Below, one piece after another: positions 1 through 7,492 of a DNA stretch of 11,347 nucleotides. This DNA is from Bacteroidota bacterium. Its GTDB lineage: Bacteria; Bacteroidota; Ignavibacteria; Ignavibacteriales; Melioribacteraceae. Under the pieces are notes generated by a model. The model did not search any database, was not told the origin of the DNA, and saw only the letters and a list, made by a program, of their open reading frames with translations. Within the stretch, counting starts at the first letter, position 1. Each line of letters starts with the position of its first letter. The stretch is taken from NCBI GenBank assembly GCA_023381535.1, contig JAMCSN010000107.1:1-11347 (forward strand), given 5' to 3'. Position numbers and translations under genes: made by a program.

Positions 1-1979
1 TAACTTTCGGAAGAATCCGGCCGCTGCATACCAACGCGGTGATCTTCGCATTTGTGGGCAACATGATGTTTGCCGGCATTTATTATTCGCTGCAGAGAGT
101 GTGCAAAGCAAGATTGTGGAACGATTTTCTAAGTCAATTTCACTTTTGGGGTTGGCAGTTAATAATTGTTCTGGCAGCGGTAACTCTCCCCCTCGGAATT
201 ACTACGAGCAAAGAGTACGCGGAACTTGAATGGCCGATAGATATTTTGATTGCGATCGTTTGGCTTTCGTTCGGCGCAAACATGTTCGGAACAATTATCA
301 AACGAAGAGAGAAACACATGTATGTTGCTGTTTGGTTTTACATTGCAACATTTGTAACCGTTACTGTGCTTCACGTTGTTAACTCAATCGAACTTCCGGT
401 TTCATTTTTTAAAAGCTATTCGGTTTATGCCGGCGTTCAAGATGCGCTTGTTCAATGGTGGTACGGTCACAATGCGGTTGCATTCTTCCTAACAACTCCG
501 TATTTGGGATTGATGTATTACTTCCTCCCAAAAGCTGCGAACAGACCGGTGTATTCTTATAGATTATCCATCCTTCACTTCTGGGCATTAATTTTTATTT
601 ACATCTGGGCGGGCCCGCATCATCTTCTCTACTCTGCTCTGCCTGATTGGGCTCAATCGTTAGGAACTGTTTTTTCGATAATGCTGATCGCTCCATCTTG
701 GGGCGGAATGCTGAACGGATTGTTAACTCTGCGCGGTGCGTGGGATAGAGTGAGAGACAATCCAATTCTTAAATTTATGGTTGTTGCAGTCACGGCATAC
801 GGTATGGCAACCTTCGAAGGTCCGATGCTTTCGTTGAAAAATGTGAATGCGATTGCCCACTTCACCGACTGGATTATAGCACACGTTCACGTAGGCGCAC
901 TTGGTTGGAATGGAATGCTATCGTTTGGAATTCTTTATTGGATGGTTCCAAAGCTTTGGAATACTGAACTATATTCAAAAAAATTGGCGAACACACATTT
1001 CTGGATTTCAACGCTCGGAATAGTTTTTTACGTAATACCAATGTATTGGTCTGGCATAACACAATCGTTAATGTGGAAACAATTTAATCCGCTTGGGATG
1101 CTGCAGTACCCAAACTTTTTGGAAACGACTCTGCAAATAATTCCGATGTACATTATCAGATCGTTTGGCGGACTGCTCTACTTCTCAGGATTAATCTTGC
1201 TTGCATACAATCTTGTGAAGACAGTCAAACAAGGTAGTTTCGTTAAGAACGAAGAAGCGGAAGCCGCGCCTTACGATAGAGAAGCGGACAAACTGAAACG
1301 AGGAATGATTCACCGTTGGCTCGAAAAACGTCCGGTGAAGTTTGCACTTCTTTCCGTTGTCGTAATTCTCATTGGCGGTTTGGTTGAGATGGTTCCGACA
1401 TTTTTAATCAAGTCGAACATTCCCACAATTGCCAGCGTTAAACCATACACTCCGTTAGAACTGCAAGGAAGAGACATCTACATTCGAGAGGGATGCGTTT
1501 CATGCCATTCGCAGCTTGTGCGTCCGTTCAGATCTGAAACAGAACGATACGGCGAGTATTCAAAAGCCGGAGAGTATGTTTACGATCATCCATTCTTGTG
1601 GGGATCAAAAAGAACGGGACCAGATTTAGCAAGAGAAGGCGGAAAATATTCCAACCTCTGGCATTATTTACACATGCAAGATCCTCGGCAGATGTCCCCT
1701 GGTTCTATCATGCCGCGTTTCCCGTGGCTGCTTACTCAAACTCTGGATACAACTACAACCGCAACAAAAATACGGGCGATGCGTTCACTCGGCGTTCCGT
1801 ACGAAGCGGGATACGATAGATACGCGAACCTTGATCTTGCTAAACAAGCAAATGTTATAACACAAGACTTGATCAACAACGGCGTTCCGGCTGAACCGGA
1901 TAAGGATATTATTGCATTGATTGCTTATCTGCAACGTCTCGGAACCGATATAAAAGTTAACACGACCGCAACAAAGTAG
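1..1979 (+). CDS. ccoNO: cbb3-type cytochrome c oxidase, fused subunit I/II (CcoN-CcoO), 5' partial
   Basis: Catalytic core of a proton-pumping cbb3 terminal oxidase in the inner membrane, reducing O2 to water with electrons from c-type cytochromes. The reading frame is open to the left edge: codons before the first possible start (GTG at 39) already encode the CcoN motif RPLHTNAV, so the true start lies outside. The CcoN part shows the low-spin haem His (27-29), the CuB ligands WYGH (His codon 468-470) and HH (618-623), the [11 protein letters not shown] segment carrying the presumed catalytic Tyr, and HVH (882-890), which supplies the haem ligands. After a charged linker (about 1240-1320) come a membrane anchor and a CcoO domain with one haem c site CVSCH (1494-1508) and the Met-ligand region [12 protein letters not shown]. 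Standard CcoN and CcoO are separate proteins; here no stop or start intervenes. The identification is very secure. Confidence 0.97.
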   Translation, partial: TFGRIRPLHTNAVIFAFVGNMMFAGIYYSLQRVCKARLWNDFLSQFHFWGWQLIIVLAAVTLPLGITTSKEYAELEWPIDILIAIVWLSFGANMFGTIIKRREKHMYVAVWFYIATFVTVTVLHVVNSIELPVSFFKSYSVYAGVQDALVQWWYGHNAVAFFLTTPYLGLMYYFLPKAANRPVYSYRLSILHFWALIFIYIWAGPHHLLYSALPDWAQSLGTVFSIMLIAPSWGGMLNGLLTLRGAWDRVRDNPILKFMVVAVTAYGMATFEGPMLSLKNVNAIAHFTDWIIAHVHVGALGWNGMLSFGILYWMVPKLWNTELYSKKLANTHFWISTLGIVFYVIPMYWSGITQSLMWKQFNPLGMLQYPNFLETTLQIIPMYIIRSFGGLLYFSGLILLAYNLVKTVKQGSFVKNEEAEAAPYDREADKLKRGMIHRWLEKRPVKFALLSVVVILIGGLVEMVPTFLIKSNIPTIASVKPYTPLELQGRDIYIREGCVSCHSQLVRPFRSETERYGEYSKAGEYVYDHPFLWGSKRTGPDLAREGGKYSNLWHYLHMQDPRQMSPGSIMPRFPWLLTQTLDTTTTATKIRAMRSLGVPYEAGYDRYANLDLAKQANVITQDLINNGVPAEPDKDIIALIAYLQRLGTDIKVNTTATK

Positions 1980-1988
1980 AAGGTAAAA

Positions 1989-2195
1989 ATGTTTTCAGAT
2001 CATTTAAGCAGAATAGAAGGTATTGCAATTTATCCTATTGTATCGATGATAATTTTCGTCGGTCTGTTTTTGTTTACTCTTGTATGGGTATTCAGATTGG
2101 ATAAAAAATATATTTCCAAAATGGAAAACCTTCCGCTCGATTCTAATTTAGAAAATGAAAATAAATCAGAGATAAAAAATGAAGTCACAGAATAA
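1989..2195 (+). CDS. ccoQ: cbb3 oxidase small subunit CcoQ/FixQ-like
   Basis: Single-pass membrane peptide of 68 residues, thought in this family to stabilise the cbb3 complex and help CcoP association. One hydrophobic segment (about residues 14-36) is followed by a short charged tail rich in Glu, Asn and Lys. The ATG has a clear Shine-Dalgarno, AGAAGG at 1978-1983, which overlaps the stop codon of ccoNO and sits 5 bases before the start, indicating coupled translation. The 3' end overlaps ccoP by 17 bases. The sequence itself is weakly conserved, so the call rests on size, topology and position between ccoO and ccoP. Confidence 0.85.
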   Translation: MFSDHLSRIEGIAIYPIVSMIIFVGLFLFTLVWVFRLDKKYISKMENLPLDSNLENENKSEIKNEVTE

Positions 2196-3042
2196 AATTT
2201 GGTTCTCGATTTTGTTTTTAGCTGCAACGTTTACCGGTTATTCAAATTCATGGGCAGTTCAAGTTCAAACCCAACCCGGCGCTTATGATCTTGACGCGAT
2301 CATGAGAGTGATGACGGTGATTACACTTATCTTCATCGCATTCATATTATGGCTGGCGGTAATTTACTCCGAAAAGAACGACAATGAAGGAAGACTTTTC
2401 AAGAATCCACTGATCGCATTCAAAAAATATTTGATGCGCGCAACACCGATCGAAAAAGAAGCAGAGATTCTTTTGGACCATGATTACGACGGAATCCATG
2501 AGCTCGATAACAAGATTCCACCGTGGTTCAGTTTTCTTTTTTACGGTACAATTATCTGGGGGGTAATTTATATGCTTGTCTTTCACGTGTTTGGCAGCGG
2601 GCAGATTTCAGCAAATGAATACAACCAGGAAATGCAGCAAGCCGCTTTCGAGCGACAGCTTCTTATAAAATCCGGCGCGTTTATAAACGAAGCCACCGTT
2701 ACTCAGTTGACAGACCCGGCAACTCTAAGCGAAGGTAAAGAAATATTTCAGAAGAATTGCGTCACATGTCATGGTCAAAACGCTCAAGGTGTAGTTGGTC
2801 CCAATCTAACGGACGATTACTGGATTAACGGCGGCGGCATAAAAAATATTTTTAGAATCATTACTAACGGCGTTCCCGCAAAAGGAATGATCAGCTGGCA
2901 GACTCAGCTCGATCCGAAAAAAATTCAAACTGTTGCCAGTTACGTTATGTCTTTGCACGGTACAAATCCGCCAAATGCGAAACCGCCGCAAGGAGAAAAA
3001 TGGGAGGAACCAAAGACTGATTCTGCAAATGCACAAAAATAA
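2179..3042 (+). CDS. ccoP: cbb3 oxidase subunit III (CcoP/FixP), mono-haem
   Basis: Membrane-anchored cytochrome c subunit that passes electrons to the CcoN/CcoO core. The 287-residue protein begins with a hydrophobic signal-like segment (about 7-26) and a transmembrane helix (about 40-62). A FixP_N-type region follows, with IPPWFSFLFYGTIIWGVIY (113-131) as its membrane helix and a FGSGQ turn. The periplasmic domain carries a single haem c motif CVTCH (194-198), GPNLTDDYW (207-215) and a probable axial Met at 237 (KGMISW). Classical proteobacterial CcoP has two CxxCH motifs; only one is present here, and the protein looks complete. The tail is Pro/Lys/Glu-rich. The ATG lies inside the end of ccoQ, with only a weak AGAG upstream, so translation is probably coupled. 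Confidence 0.95.
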   Translation: MKSQNKIWFSILFLAATFTGYSNSWAVQVQTQPGAYDLDAIMRVMTVITLIFIAFILWLAVIYSEKNDNEGRLFKNPLIAFKKYLMRATPIEKEAEILLDHDYDGIHELDNKIPPWFSFLFYGTIIWGVIYMLVFHVFGSGQISANEYNQEMQQAAFERQLLIKSGAFINEATVTQLTDPATLSEGKEIFQKNCVTCHGQNAQGVVGPNLTDDYWINGGGIKNIFRIITNGVPAKGMISWQTQLDPKKIQTVASYVMSLHGTNPPNAKPPQGEKWEEPKTDSANAQK

Positions 3043-3045
3043 CTT

Positions 3046-4446
3046 ATGAACGAGAGTAACTTCACTAAAGAAGAAGAATTCCGCGACTCGCTTGCTACCG
3101 TAACTAAGGAAGGAAAACGGAAATGGGTTTTTCCCAAAAAACCTTCGGGAAAATTTCATAATGCACGAACTGTAGTCAGCATTTTCTTGGTGGCATTCTT
3201 GTTTGCAGCACCGTTTATCAAGATCAACGGTCACCCGTTTATTCTTCTCAATGTGCTGGAAAGAAAGTTTATCATTTTCGGAATTCCGTTCGGTCCACAT
3301 GACATGTTCTTATTCGCATTAACGATGATCGCGCTAATCGTTTCGATATTTCTATTCACCGTTGTTTACGGCAGATTGTTCTGCGGCTGGATTTGTCCTC
3401 AAACCGTTTTTATGGAAATGGTATTCCGTAAAATTGAATATTTTATCGAAGGCGATGCGGCAAAACAACGGGCGCTTAAAAACGCTCCGTGGAATGCCGA
3501 AAAACTTTTTAAGAAGTCTTCGAAACAGATAATCTTTTTCGGCTTGTCATTTCTCATCTCCAACATTTTTCTTTCTTACATAATCGGCGAGCAGGAACTC
3601 TTTCAATACATCAAAGACACACCAACGGAACATTTCTCAACTTTTCTTGCAGTTCTTATTTTTTCGGGAATATTTTACTTTGTGTTTGCTTCGTTCCGTG
3701 AGCAAGCGTGCACACTCGTTTGTCCGTATGGAAGGCTTCAGGGAGTAATGCTGGATCAAAATTCGATTGTAATTCATTACGATTACAAACGGGGCGAGCC
3801 GCGCGGAAAAATCAAAAAAGATTCCGGCGAAATTTTCGGCGATTGCATCGATTGCCATTTATGCGTTGATGTTTGTCCGACAGGCATAGACATTCGAAAT
3901 GGAACACAGCTTGAGTGTGTTAACTGCACCGCTTGCATTGATGCATGCGACGACGTTATGGAAAAGGTAAAACGCCCGAAAGGTTTGATCCGGTACGCTT
4001 CGAAAAACGGAATTGAGACCGGTAAACAATCTATCTTCAAACCGCGCGCAATTGGCTACACCGTTGTTCTCGTTCTGCTTGTTACGTTAATTTCATATCT
4101 ACTTGCAACGCGTTCCGATGTTGAGCTAAGTATTCTCCGCACACCCGGCATGTTTTTCCAGGAACAACCCGGTGATAAAATCAGCAACATTTACGATGTG
4201 AAAATCATCAACAAAACATTTAATGCTTTGCCGGTGAAACTATCTCTGCAAAACTTACAAGGCGAAATAAAATTGCTCGGTAATGATTTGAATATTGGAC
4301 CTCAAGGCGTAGCGGAAGGAAAATTTCTTGTCATACTTCCGAAATCCGAGATTAAACAATTGAAAACAAATTTTAAAATTACCGTTACGTCGGAAGGAAA
4401 AACTATCAATGTAATACAAACAGCATTTTTAGGGAGAGTAAACTGA
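3046..4446 (+). CDS. ccoG: cytochrome c oxidase accessory protein CcoG/FixG (polyferredoxin)
   Basis: Membrane Fe-S protein needed for cbb3 assembly; in the family it is implicated in reducing Cu(II) for the CuB site. At 466 residues it has the usual length. The sequence shows a membrane helix near 42-60, a second near 87-108, and CGWICP (113-118). Further helices lie near 162-180 and 198-216, followed by CTLVCP (222-227). Two ferredoxin-like clusters follow, CIDCHLCVDVCP (267-278) and CVNCTACIDAC (291-301), then a last helix near 336-353 and a C-terminal beta-rich FixG_C-type domain (about 370-460). It starts 3 bases after ccoP stops, and its TGA shares one base with the ccoH start (TGATG). 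Membership in the cbb3 operon is unambiguous. Confidence 0.96.
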   Translation: MNESNFTKEEEFRDSLATVTKEGKRKWVFPKKPSGKFHNARTVVSIFLVAFLFAAPFIKINGHPFILLNVLERKFIIFGIPFGPHDMFLFALTMIALIVSIFLFTVVYGRLFCGWICPQTVFMEMVFRKIEYFIEGDAAKQRALKNAPWNAEKLFKKSSKQIIFFGLSFLISNIFLSYIIGEQELFQYIKDTPTEHFSTFLAVLIFSGIFYFVFASFREQACTLVCPYGRLQGVMLDQNSIVIHYDYKRGEPRGKIKKDSGEIFGDCIDCHLCVDVCPTGIDIRNGTQLECVNCTACIDACDDVMEKVKRPKGLIRYASKNGIETGKQSIFKPRAIGYTVVLVLLVTLISYLLATRSDVELSILRTPGMFFQEQPGDKISNIYDVKIINKTFNALPVKLSLQNLQGEIKLLGNDLNIGPQGVAEGKFLVILPKSEIKQLKTNFKITVTSEGKTINVIQTAFLGRVN

Positions 4447-4889
4447 TGAAAATTTCTTGGGGCGTAAAAATCGCCGCAACATATATTTTTTTCGTGGTCG
4501 CTGTTTTGGTTCTTGTGGTAATTTTTATGAAACAAGACGTTGGACTTGTTACCAAAGATTATTACGCCAAGGAGATCAAATACCAGGAGCAGATTGATAA
4601 GGAGAATAGAACCAAAGAACTGACCGAACAGCTAAACATAAATTTGGAAGCCGGAATAGTAAAATTATCATTCCCAAAAATTTTTAGACCGGATGAGATT
4701 GGCGGAACAATTCAGTTTTACAGACCGGCGGACAAGACAAAAGATTTTGCGGTGAATATCGCACTCGATTCTACTCACACACAAAGTTTTAGAACGACTA
4801 ATCTTGAAAAAGGATTGTGGAAAGTTCAAGTGGATTGGAACGCTAAAGGAAATACTTACTTCAACGAAAAAATAATAATGACGGACTGA
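4446..4889 (+). CDS. ccoH: cbb3 oxidase assembly protein CcoH/FixH
   Basis: Small bitopic membrane protein required for stable cbb3 assembly. It has 147 residues with one N-terminal hydrophobic helix (about 8-28), then the FixH hallmark VTKDYYAKEIKYQEQID (35-51), and a periplasmic beta-rich domain ending in the GLWKVQVDW-type strand (123-131). The start ATG overlaps the ccoG stop by one base and the next gene begins one base after its stop, so it is embedded in the operon. The sequence is only moderately conserved in this family, but motif, topology and position agree. Confidence 0.9.
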   Translation: MKISWGVKIAATYIFFVVAVLVLVVIFMKQDVGLVTKDYYAKEIKYQEQIDKENRTKELTEQLNINLEAGIVKLSFPKIFRPDEIGGTIQFYRPADKTKDFAVNIALDSTHTQSFRTTNLEKGLWKVQVDWNAKGNTYFNEKIIMTD

Positions 4890-4890
4890 G

Positions 4891-5604
4891 ATGGAAGTTT
4901 GGACCGGATTTGCAGTAGGATTATTGGGGAGTTTACATTGCGTTGGAATGTGCGGTCCTATTGTTCTCGCTCTGCCTGTTTTCGGCGAGAGCCAATTTAA
5001 AATTATGCTGGGACGCATACTGTATAATTTGGGCAGAGTAGCTACGTACAGTTTTATGGGCGCAATGTTCGGTTTGTTCGGCAACAGGTTGGTTTTGTTC
5101 GGGCTTCAGCAGAACCTCTCTATAATTCTCGGTGCGATTATTATGATTTATATTCTTACGCCGAGAAAAATAAAAACAAAAGTTTCAGAATTAAAATTCT
5201 ATAAAAGCATAACAACTTTCATCAAAACAAATTTCTTCCGTCTCGCCTCGCGAAAAAATGCTTCATCGTTGTTCGCAATCGGATTGCTGAACGGACTGCT
5301 GCCGTGCGGTTTTGTTTACGTCGGAATAGCGGGCGCTATTTCAACGGGAGATGTTTTAAGCGGAACACTTTACATGGCGTTATTCGGACTTGGAACGCTG
5401 CCGATCATGTTCGCAACAGCTCTCTTCGGAAAAATCATTAATCTTAATATCAGAAGACGGCTTGCAAAAATGGTTCCCGCTTTCGCATTCATACTCGCCG
5501 CTCTGTTCATTCTAAGGGGTTTGAATCTTGGGATACCTTATATCAGCCCTAAATTGGTTCATCAGCCGGCTCAAACTCAACAAGAGCCCAATTGCTGCGA
5601 GTAA
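4891..5604 (+). CDS. SafE/DsbD_2-like membrane protein of the cbb3 cluster
   Basis: Polytopic membrane protein of 237 residues, usually annotated 'sulfite exporter TauE/SafE family' or UreH/DsbD_2-like. It shows HCVGMCGP (16-23) in the first helix and a matching LLPCGFVYVG (136-145) in the second half, the pseudo-symmetric Cys/Pro-bearing helices typical of DsbD/CcdA-related proteins. A basic loop separates the halves (about 91-122). The C-terminus ends in an adjacent cysteine pair (235-236), which could bind metal; that is inference. It starts one base after ccoH stops and is the last gene of the operon. Homologues in this position are suspected to supply copper or reductant for oxidase assembly. 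A literal sulfite-export function is not supported by the context. Confidence 0.85.
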   Translation: MEVWTGFAVGLLGSLHCVGMCGPIVLALPVFGESQFKIMLGRILYNLGRVATYSFMGAMFGLFGNRLVLFGLQQNLSIILGAIIMIYILTPRKIKTKVSELKFYKSITTFIKTNFFRLASRKNASSLFAIGLLNGLLPCGFVYVGIAGAISTGDVLSGTLYMALFGLGTLPIMFATALFGKIINLNIRRRLAKMVPAFAFILAALFILRGLNLGIPYISPKLVHQPAQTQQEPNCCE

Positions 5605-5699
5605 TTCACATTACAGAATTTGTGCTCTAATTCACGCACGGTTTTATTTCATTTTACTCTCAGCGGGAATTTCCTAATCTTTGTTCGTGTAAAATCTAG

Positions 5700-6311
5700 A
5701 TGGGTGATATGCACAAACAAATTCTTGCTGCAACAGAAGATTACATCATAAGCATTCTCTCCTCAAAAACTCCGCCATGCAATACATATCATAACCTTGC
5801 ACATACGGAAGACGTCGTCGGCTCAAGCATTGAAATCGGCGTGGGTGAAATGCTGACGCCGGACGATTTGGAAATGGTTCAGATTGCAGCGTGGTTCCAT
5901 GATTTGGGCTATATTGAAAAAACGGCGGGGCACGAAGAAGTGAGCGCTGCTTATGCTTCCGAATTTCTCTCAAGCGAAAATTATTCTTCAAACAAAATTG
6001 AAAAAATTATTGGCTGCATTAGAGCAACTAAGGTTCCGCAGAACCCGCATAATAAATTTGAACAGATAATTTGCGATGCCGACTTAAACCACATTGGTCG
6101 CAAAACTTTTTTGGCGCGAAACGATTCATTTAGAAGCGAGTTTGAATATTATTCGAATGATCACCTCACTGAAAAGGAGTGGCTGACTAAAACAATCGAA
6201 TTTCTTAATCAGCATCATTTTTTTACCGGATACGCTAAGAAGAATTTTCAACCGCAGAAAGAAAAAAATATCCGCGCGCTTGAAGAGCAGCTGCAAAAAC
6301 TTTCGATTTGA
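5700..6311 (+). CDS. HD-domain metal-dependent phosphohydrolase
   Basis: Soluble protein of 203 residues with an HD-superfamily metal site: YHNLAH (30-35), WFHDLGY (65-71) with the HD doublet at 67-68, His78 (GHEE) and CDADLNHIG (125-133). Such proteins usually hydrolyse phosphate esters of nucleotides or cyclic nucleotides; the substrate here is unknown. From memory, the whole chain (including IGCIRATKVPQ and the helical tail EKEWLTKTIEFL) resembles the HD module that in Bacteroidota precedes a membrane DUF5706/Pycsar-effector domain. That membrane part is absent here. The ATG at 5700 is used, but ATG at 5709 is equally possible; neither has a strong Shine-Dalgarno. It is followed after 25 bases by a phosphatase gene, so the two may be cotranscribed. 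Confidence 0.85.
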   Translation: MGDMHKQILAATEDYIISILSSKTPPCNTYHNLAHTEDVVGSSIEIGVGEMLTPDDLEMVQIAAWFHDLGYIEKTAGHEEVSAAYASEFLSSENYSSNKIEKIIGCIRATKVPQNPHNKFEQIICDADLNHIGRKTFLARNDSFRSEFEYYSNDHLTEKEWLTKTIEFLNQHHFFTGYAKKNFQPQKEKNIRALEEQLQKLSI

Positions 6312-6336
6312 TCCTATCAATATTTAATTCCGCCAA

Positions 6337-6834
6337 ATGAAAACACTCTATCTCGTTCGTCACGCCAAATCAAGCTGGGATGAAGCTAACCAATCCGATT
6401 TCGAAAGAACACTTAACGAACGTGGCGCCAACGATGCCGCAGCAATGGCAAAACTTCTCAGCAAAAAGAATGTCAAACCGGAATTAATTATTAGCAGTCC
6501 GGCTCCGCGCGCGCTATTAACTGCTGAAATTTTTGCCGAAGAGCTGAAGTATCTCGCTAAGAATATTCTTACAGACGAACGAATTTATGAAGCAACCATG
6601 CGCGAGTTAACATCGGTTGTGCGCGGCATTGATGATAAATATCAAACGGCGATAATGTTTGGACATAATCCCGGTTTATCCAACTTTGCAAATTTGCTGG
6701 GAAGCGAGTACTTGCCGGCATTGCCAACATGCGCCATTGTCGGACTTGAACTTGGCATTGATTCGTGGTCGGAGGTAGAAAGGTATTGCGGAAGAACATT
6801 CTTCTTTGACTATCCAAAAAAACACGTGAAATAA
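6337..6834 (+). CDS. SixA-like phosphohistidine phosphatase (histidine phosphatase superfamily)
   Basis: Cytoplasmic 165-residue enzyme of the branch-2-free, short histidine phosphatase type. The phosphate pocket is visible: LVRHAKSSW with Arg8-His9 (the His that becomes phosphorylated), Arg58 in SSPAPRALLTAE, an acidic candidate near 82-90 (ERIYEATMRE), and His110 in FGHNPGL. Length and the RHAKSSW signature match the SixA group (COG2062), whose E. coli member removes phosphate from phosphohistidine proteins. The actual target here cannot be told. It lies 25 bases after the HD-domain gene on the same strand and converges with the isochorismatase-family gene. No strong Shine-Dalgarno is visible. 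Confidence 0.9.
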   Translation: MKTLYLVRHAKSSWDEANQSDFERTLNERGANDAAAMAKLLSKKNVKPELIISSPAPRALLTAEIFAEELKYLAKNILTDERIYEATMRELTSVVRGIDDKYQTAIMFGHNPGLSNFANLLGSEYLPALPTCAIVGLELGIDSWSEVERYCGRTFFFDYPKKHVK

Positions 6835-6847
6835 AAAGCAGAAGTAC

Positions 6848-6870
6848 AAAGTTCGAAGGACGAATTTTTT
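6848..6870 (+). terminator. weak intrinsic terminator between convergent genes
   Basis: Just after the SixA-like gene, AAAGTTCG pairs with CGAATTTT-type bases around a 5-base AAGGA loop (one G-T wobble) and runs into a T tract at 6865-6870. The stem is AT-rich, so efficiency is doubtful, but the position 14 bases after the stop and before a convergent gene fits. Confidence 0.4.
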
Positions 6871-6871
6871 C

Positions 6872-7429
6872 TTATTTAACCATCTTGGAAATCGCTTTGA
6901 ACTCGTCAGTGCCGCAGACATTCAGCATTTCAAACAGAACCGATTCAGTAAGAGTGATTTCAGCGCCGTTGTTTTCCATTCTTCTCAATGCAGTTTCGTA
7001 GTCAAACTTTCTGCGTGATGAAACCGCATCAGCCGCAACCTGGACTTGGAAACCGTTAGCAATTAAGTCGAGAACCGTCTGCATTACACAAACATGACTT
7101 TCGATTCCGCAAACAACAATCTGTTCCAGATTTTTAGATTTCAACTCATCAAACAGATTTCCGGCACCGAAACAGCTGAAACTCATTTTCTGAATTGCTT
7201 CGGCATTTTCGAGAGCCGTTTTAATTTTGAGTTCTGTTGTGCCTAATCCTTTTGGGTACTGCTCGGTAAAATAAATCGGAACATTTAGAATTTTAAAACC
7301 GTTTATCAGTTTCACTGCGTTCTCTACAACGCGTTCATGTTCAAAGATTACCGGTAATATTCTTTCTTGAATATCAATTACCAATAGAGCGGCGTTTTCT
7401 CTTTGAAGTATTTTGGGATGTCTCTTCAT
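6872..7429 (-). CDS. isochorismatase-family cysteine hydrolase
   Basis: Cytoplasmic 185-residue hydrolase with the isochorismatase-like fold. The catalytic triad is visible: Asp19 in LLVIDIQ, Lys81 in AIQKMSFSCF, and the nucleophile Cys114 in CGIESHVCVMQT. The GIESHVC block matches the YcaC-type subgroup of uncertain substrate, not nicotinamidases, whose metal-binding DxH set is not seen. Members typically hydrolyse small amides or are of unknown role. The ATG is preceded by GGAAG a few bases upstream, a modest ribosome site. It lies 61 bases downstream of the peptidase gene on the same strand, separated by a short repetitive spacer. No functional link to neighbours is evident. Confidence 0.9.
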   Translation of the reverse strand: MKRHPKILQRENAALLVIDIQERILPVIFEHERVVENAVKLINGFKILNVPIYFTEQYPKGLGTTELKIKTALENAEAIQKMSFSCFGAGNLFDELKSKNLEQIVVCGIESHVCVMQTVLDLIANGFQVQVAADAVSSRRKFDYETALRRMENNGAEITLTESVLFEMLNVCGTDEFKAISKMVK

Positions 7430-7460
7430 AAACTTCCAAACCTCAAGGTTACATTCTCCT

Positions 7461-7492
7461 AATTCTCAATTCACAATTCTCAATTCTCAATT
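7461..7492. repeat. short tandem AATTCTC / AATTCAC repeat
   Basis: The spacer between two minus-strand genes contains four near-identical 7-8 base units (AATTCTC, AATTCAC, AATTCTC, CAATTCTC) ending at the stop codon of the peptidase gene. It is too short for a CRISPR and has no spacers. It could be slippage-generated DNA or a fragment of a genome-wide dispersed repeat. Confidence 0.6.

Noticed and set aside
39..1979. GTG at 39 as the start of the oxidase gene
   Set aside because: The frame is open to the left edge and already encodes conserved CcoN residues ([11 protein letters not shown]) before it, so the gene is cut by the window.
2806..3300. 164-residue open frame on the minus strand
   Set aside because: Lies opposite ccoP and ccoG, which have clear haem and Fe-S motifs; the product has no recognisable domain.
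5605..5699. Terminator or promoter between the cbb3 operon and the HD gene
   Set aside because: Only weak matches (4-bp GTGC/GCAC arms, a partial TAAT-CTTTG box) were found in this 95-base gap; not enough to call either.
6308..6320. TTGAT-CCT-ATCAA inverted repeat resembling an FNR/anaerobox site
   Set aside because: Spacing is 3 bases rather than the 4 required by the TTGAT-N4-ATCAA consensus, and it overlaps the HD gene stop within a likely cotranscribed pair.
7461..7492. CRISPR-like array
   Set aside because: Units are only 7-8 bases, contiguous without spacers, and no cas gene is present.
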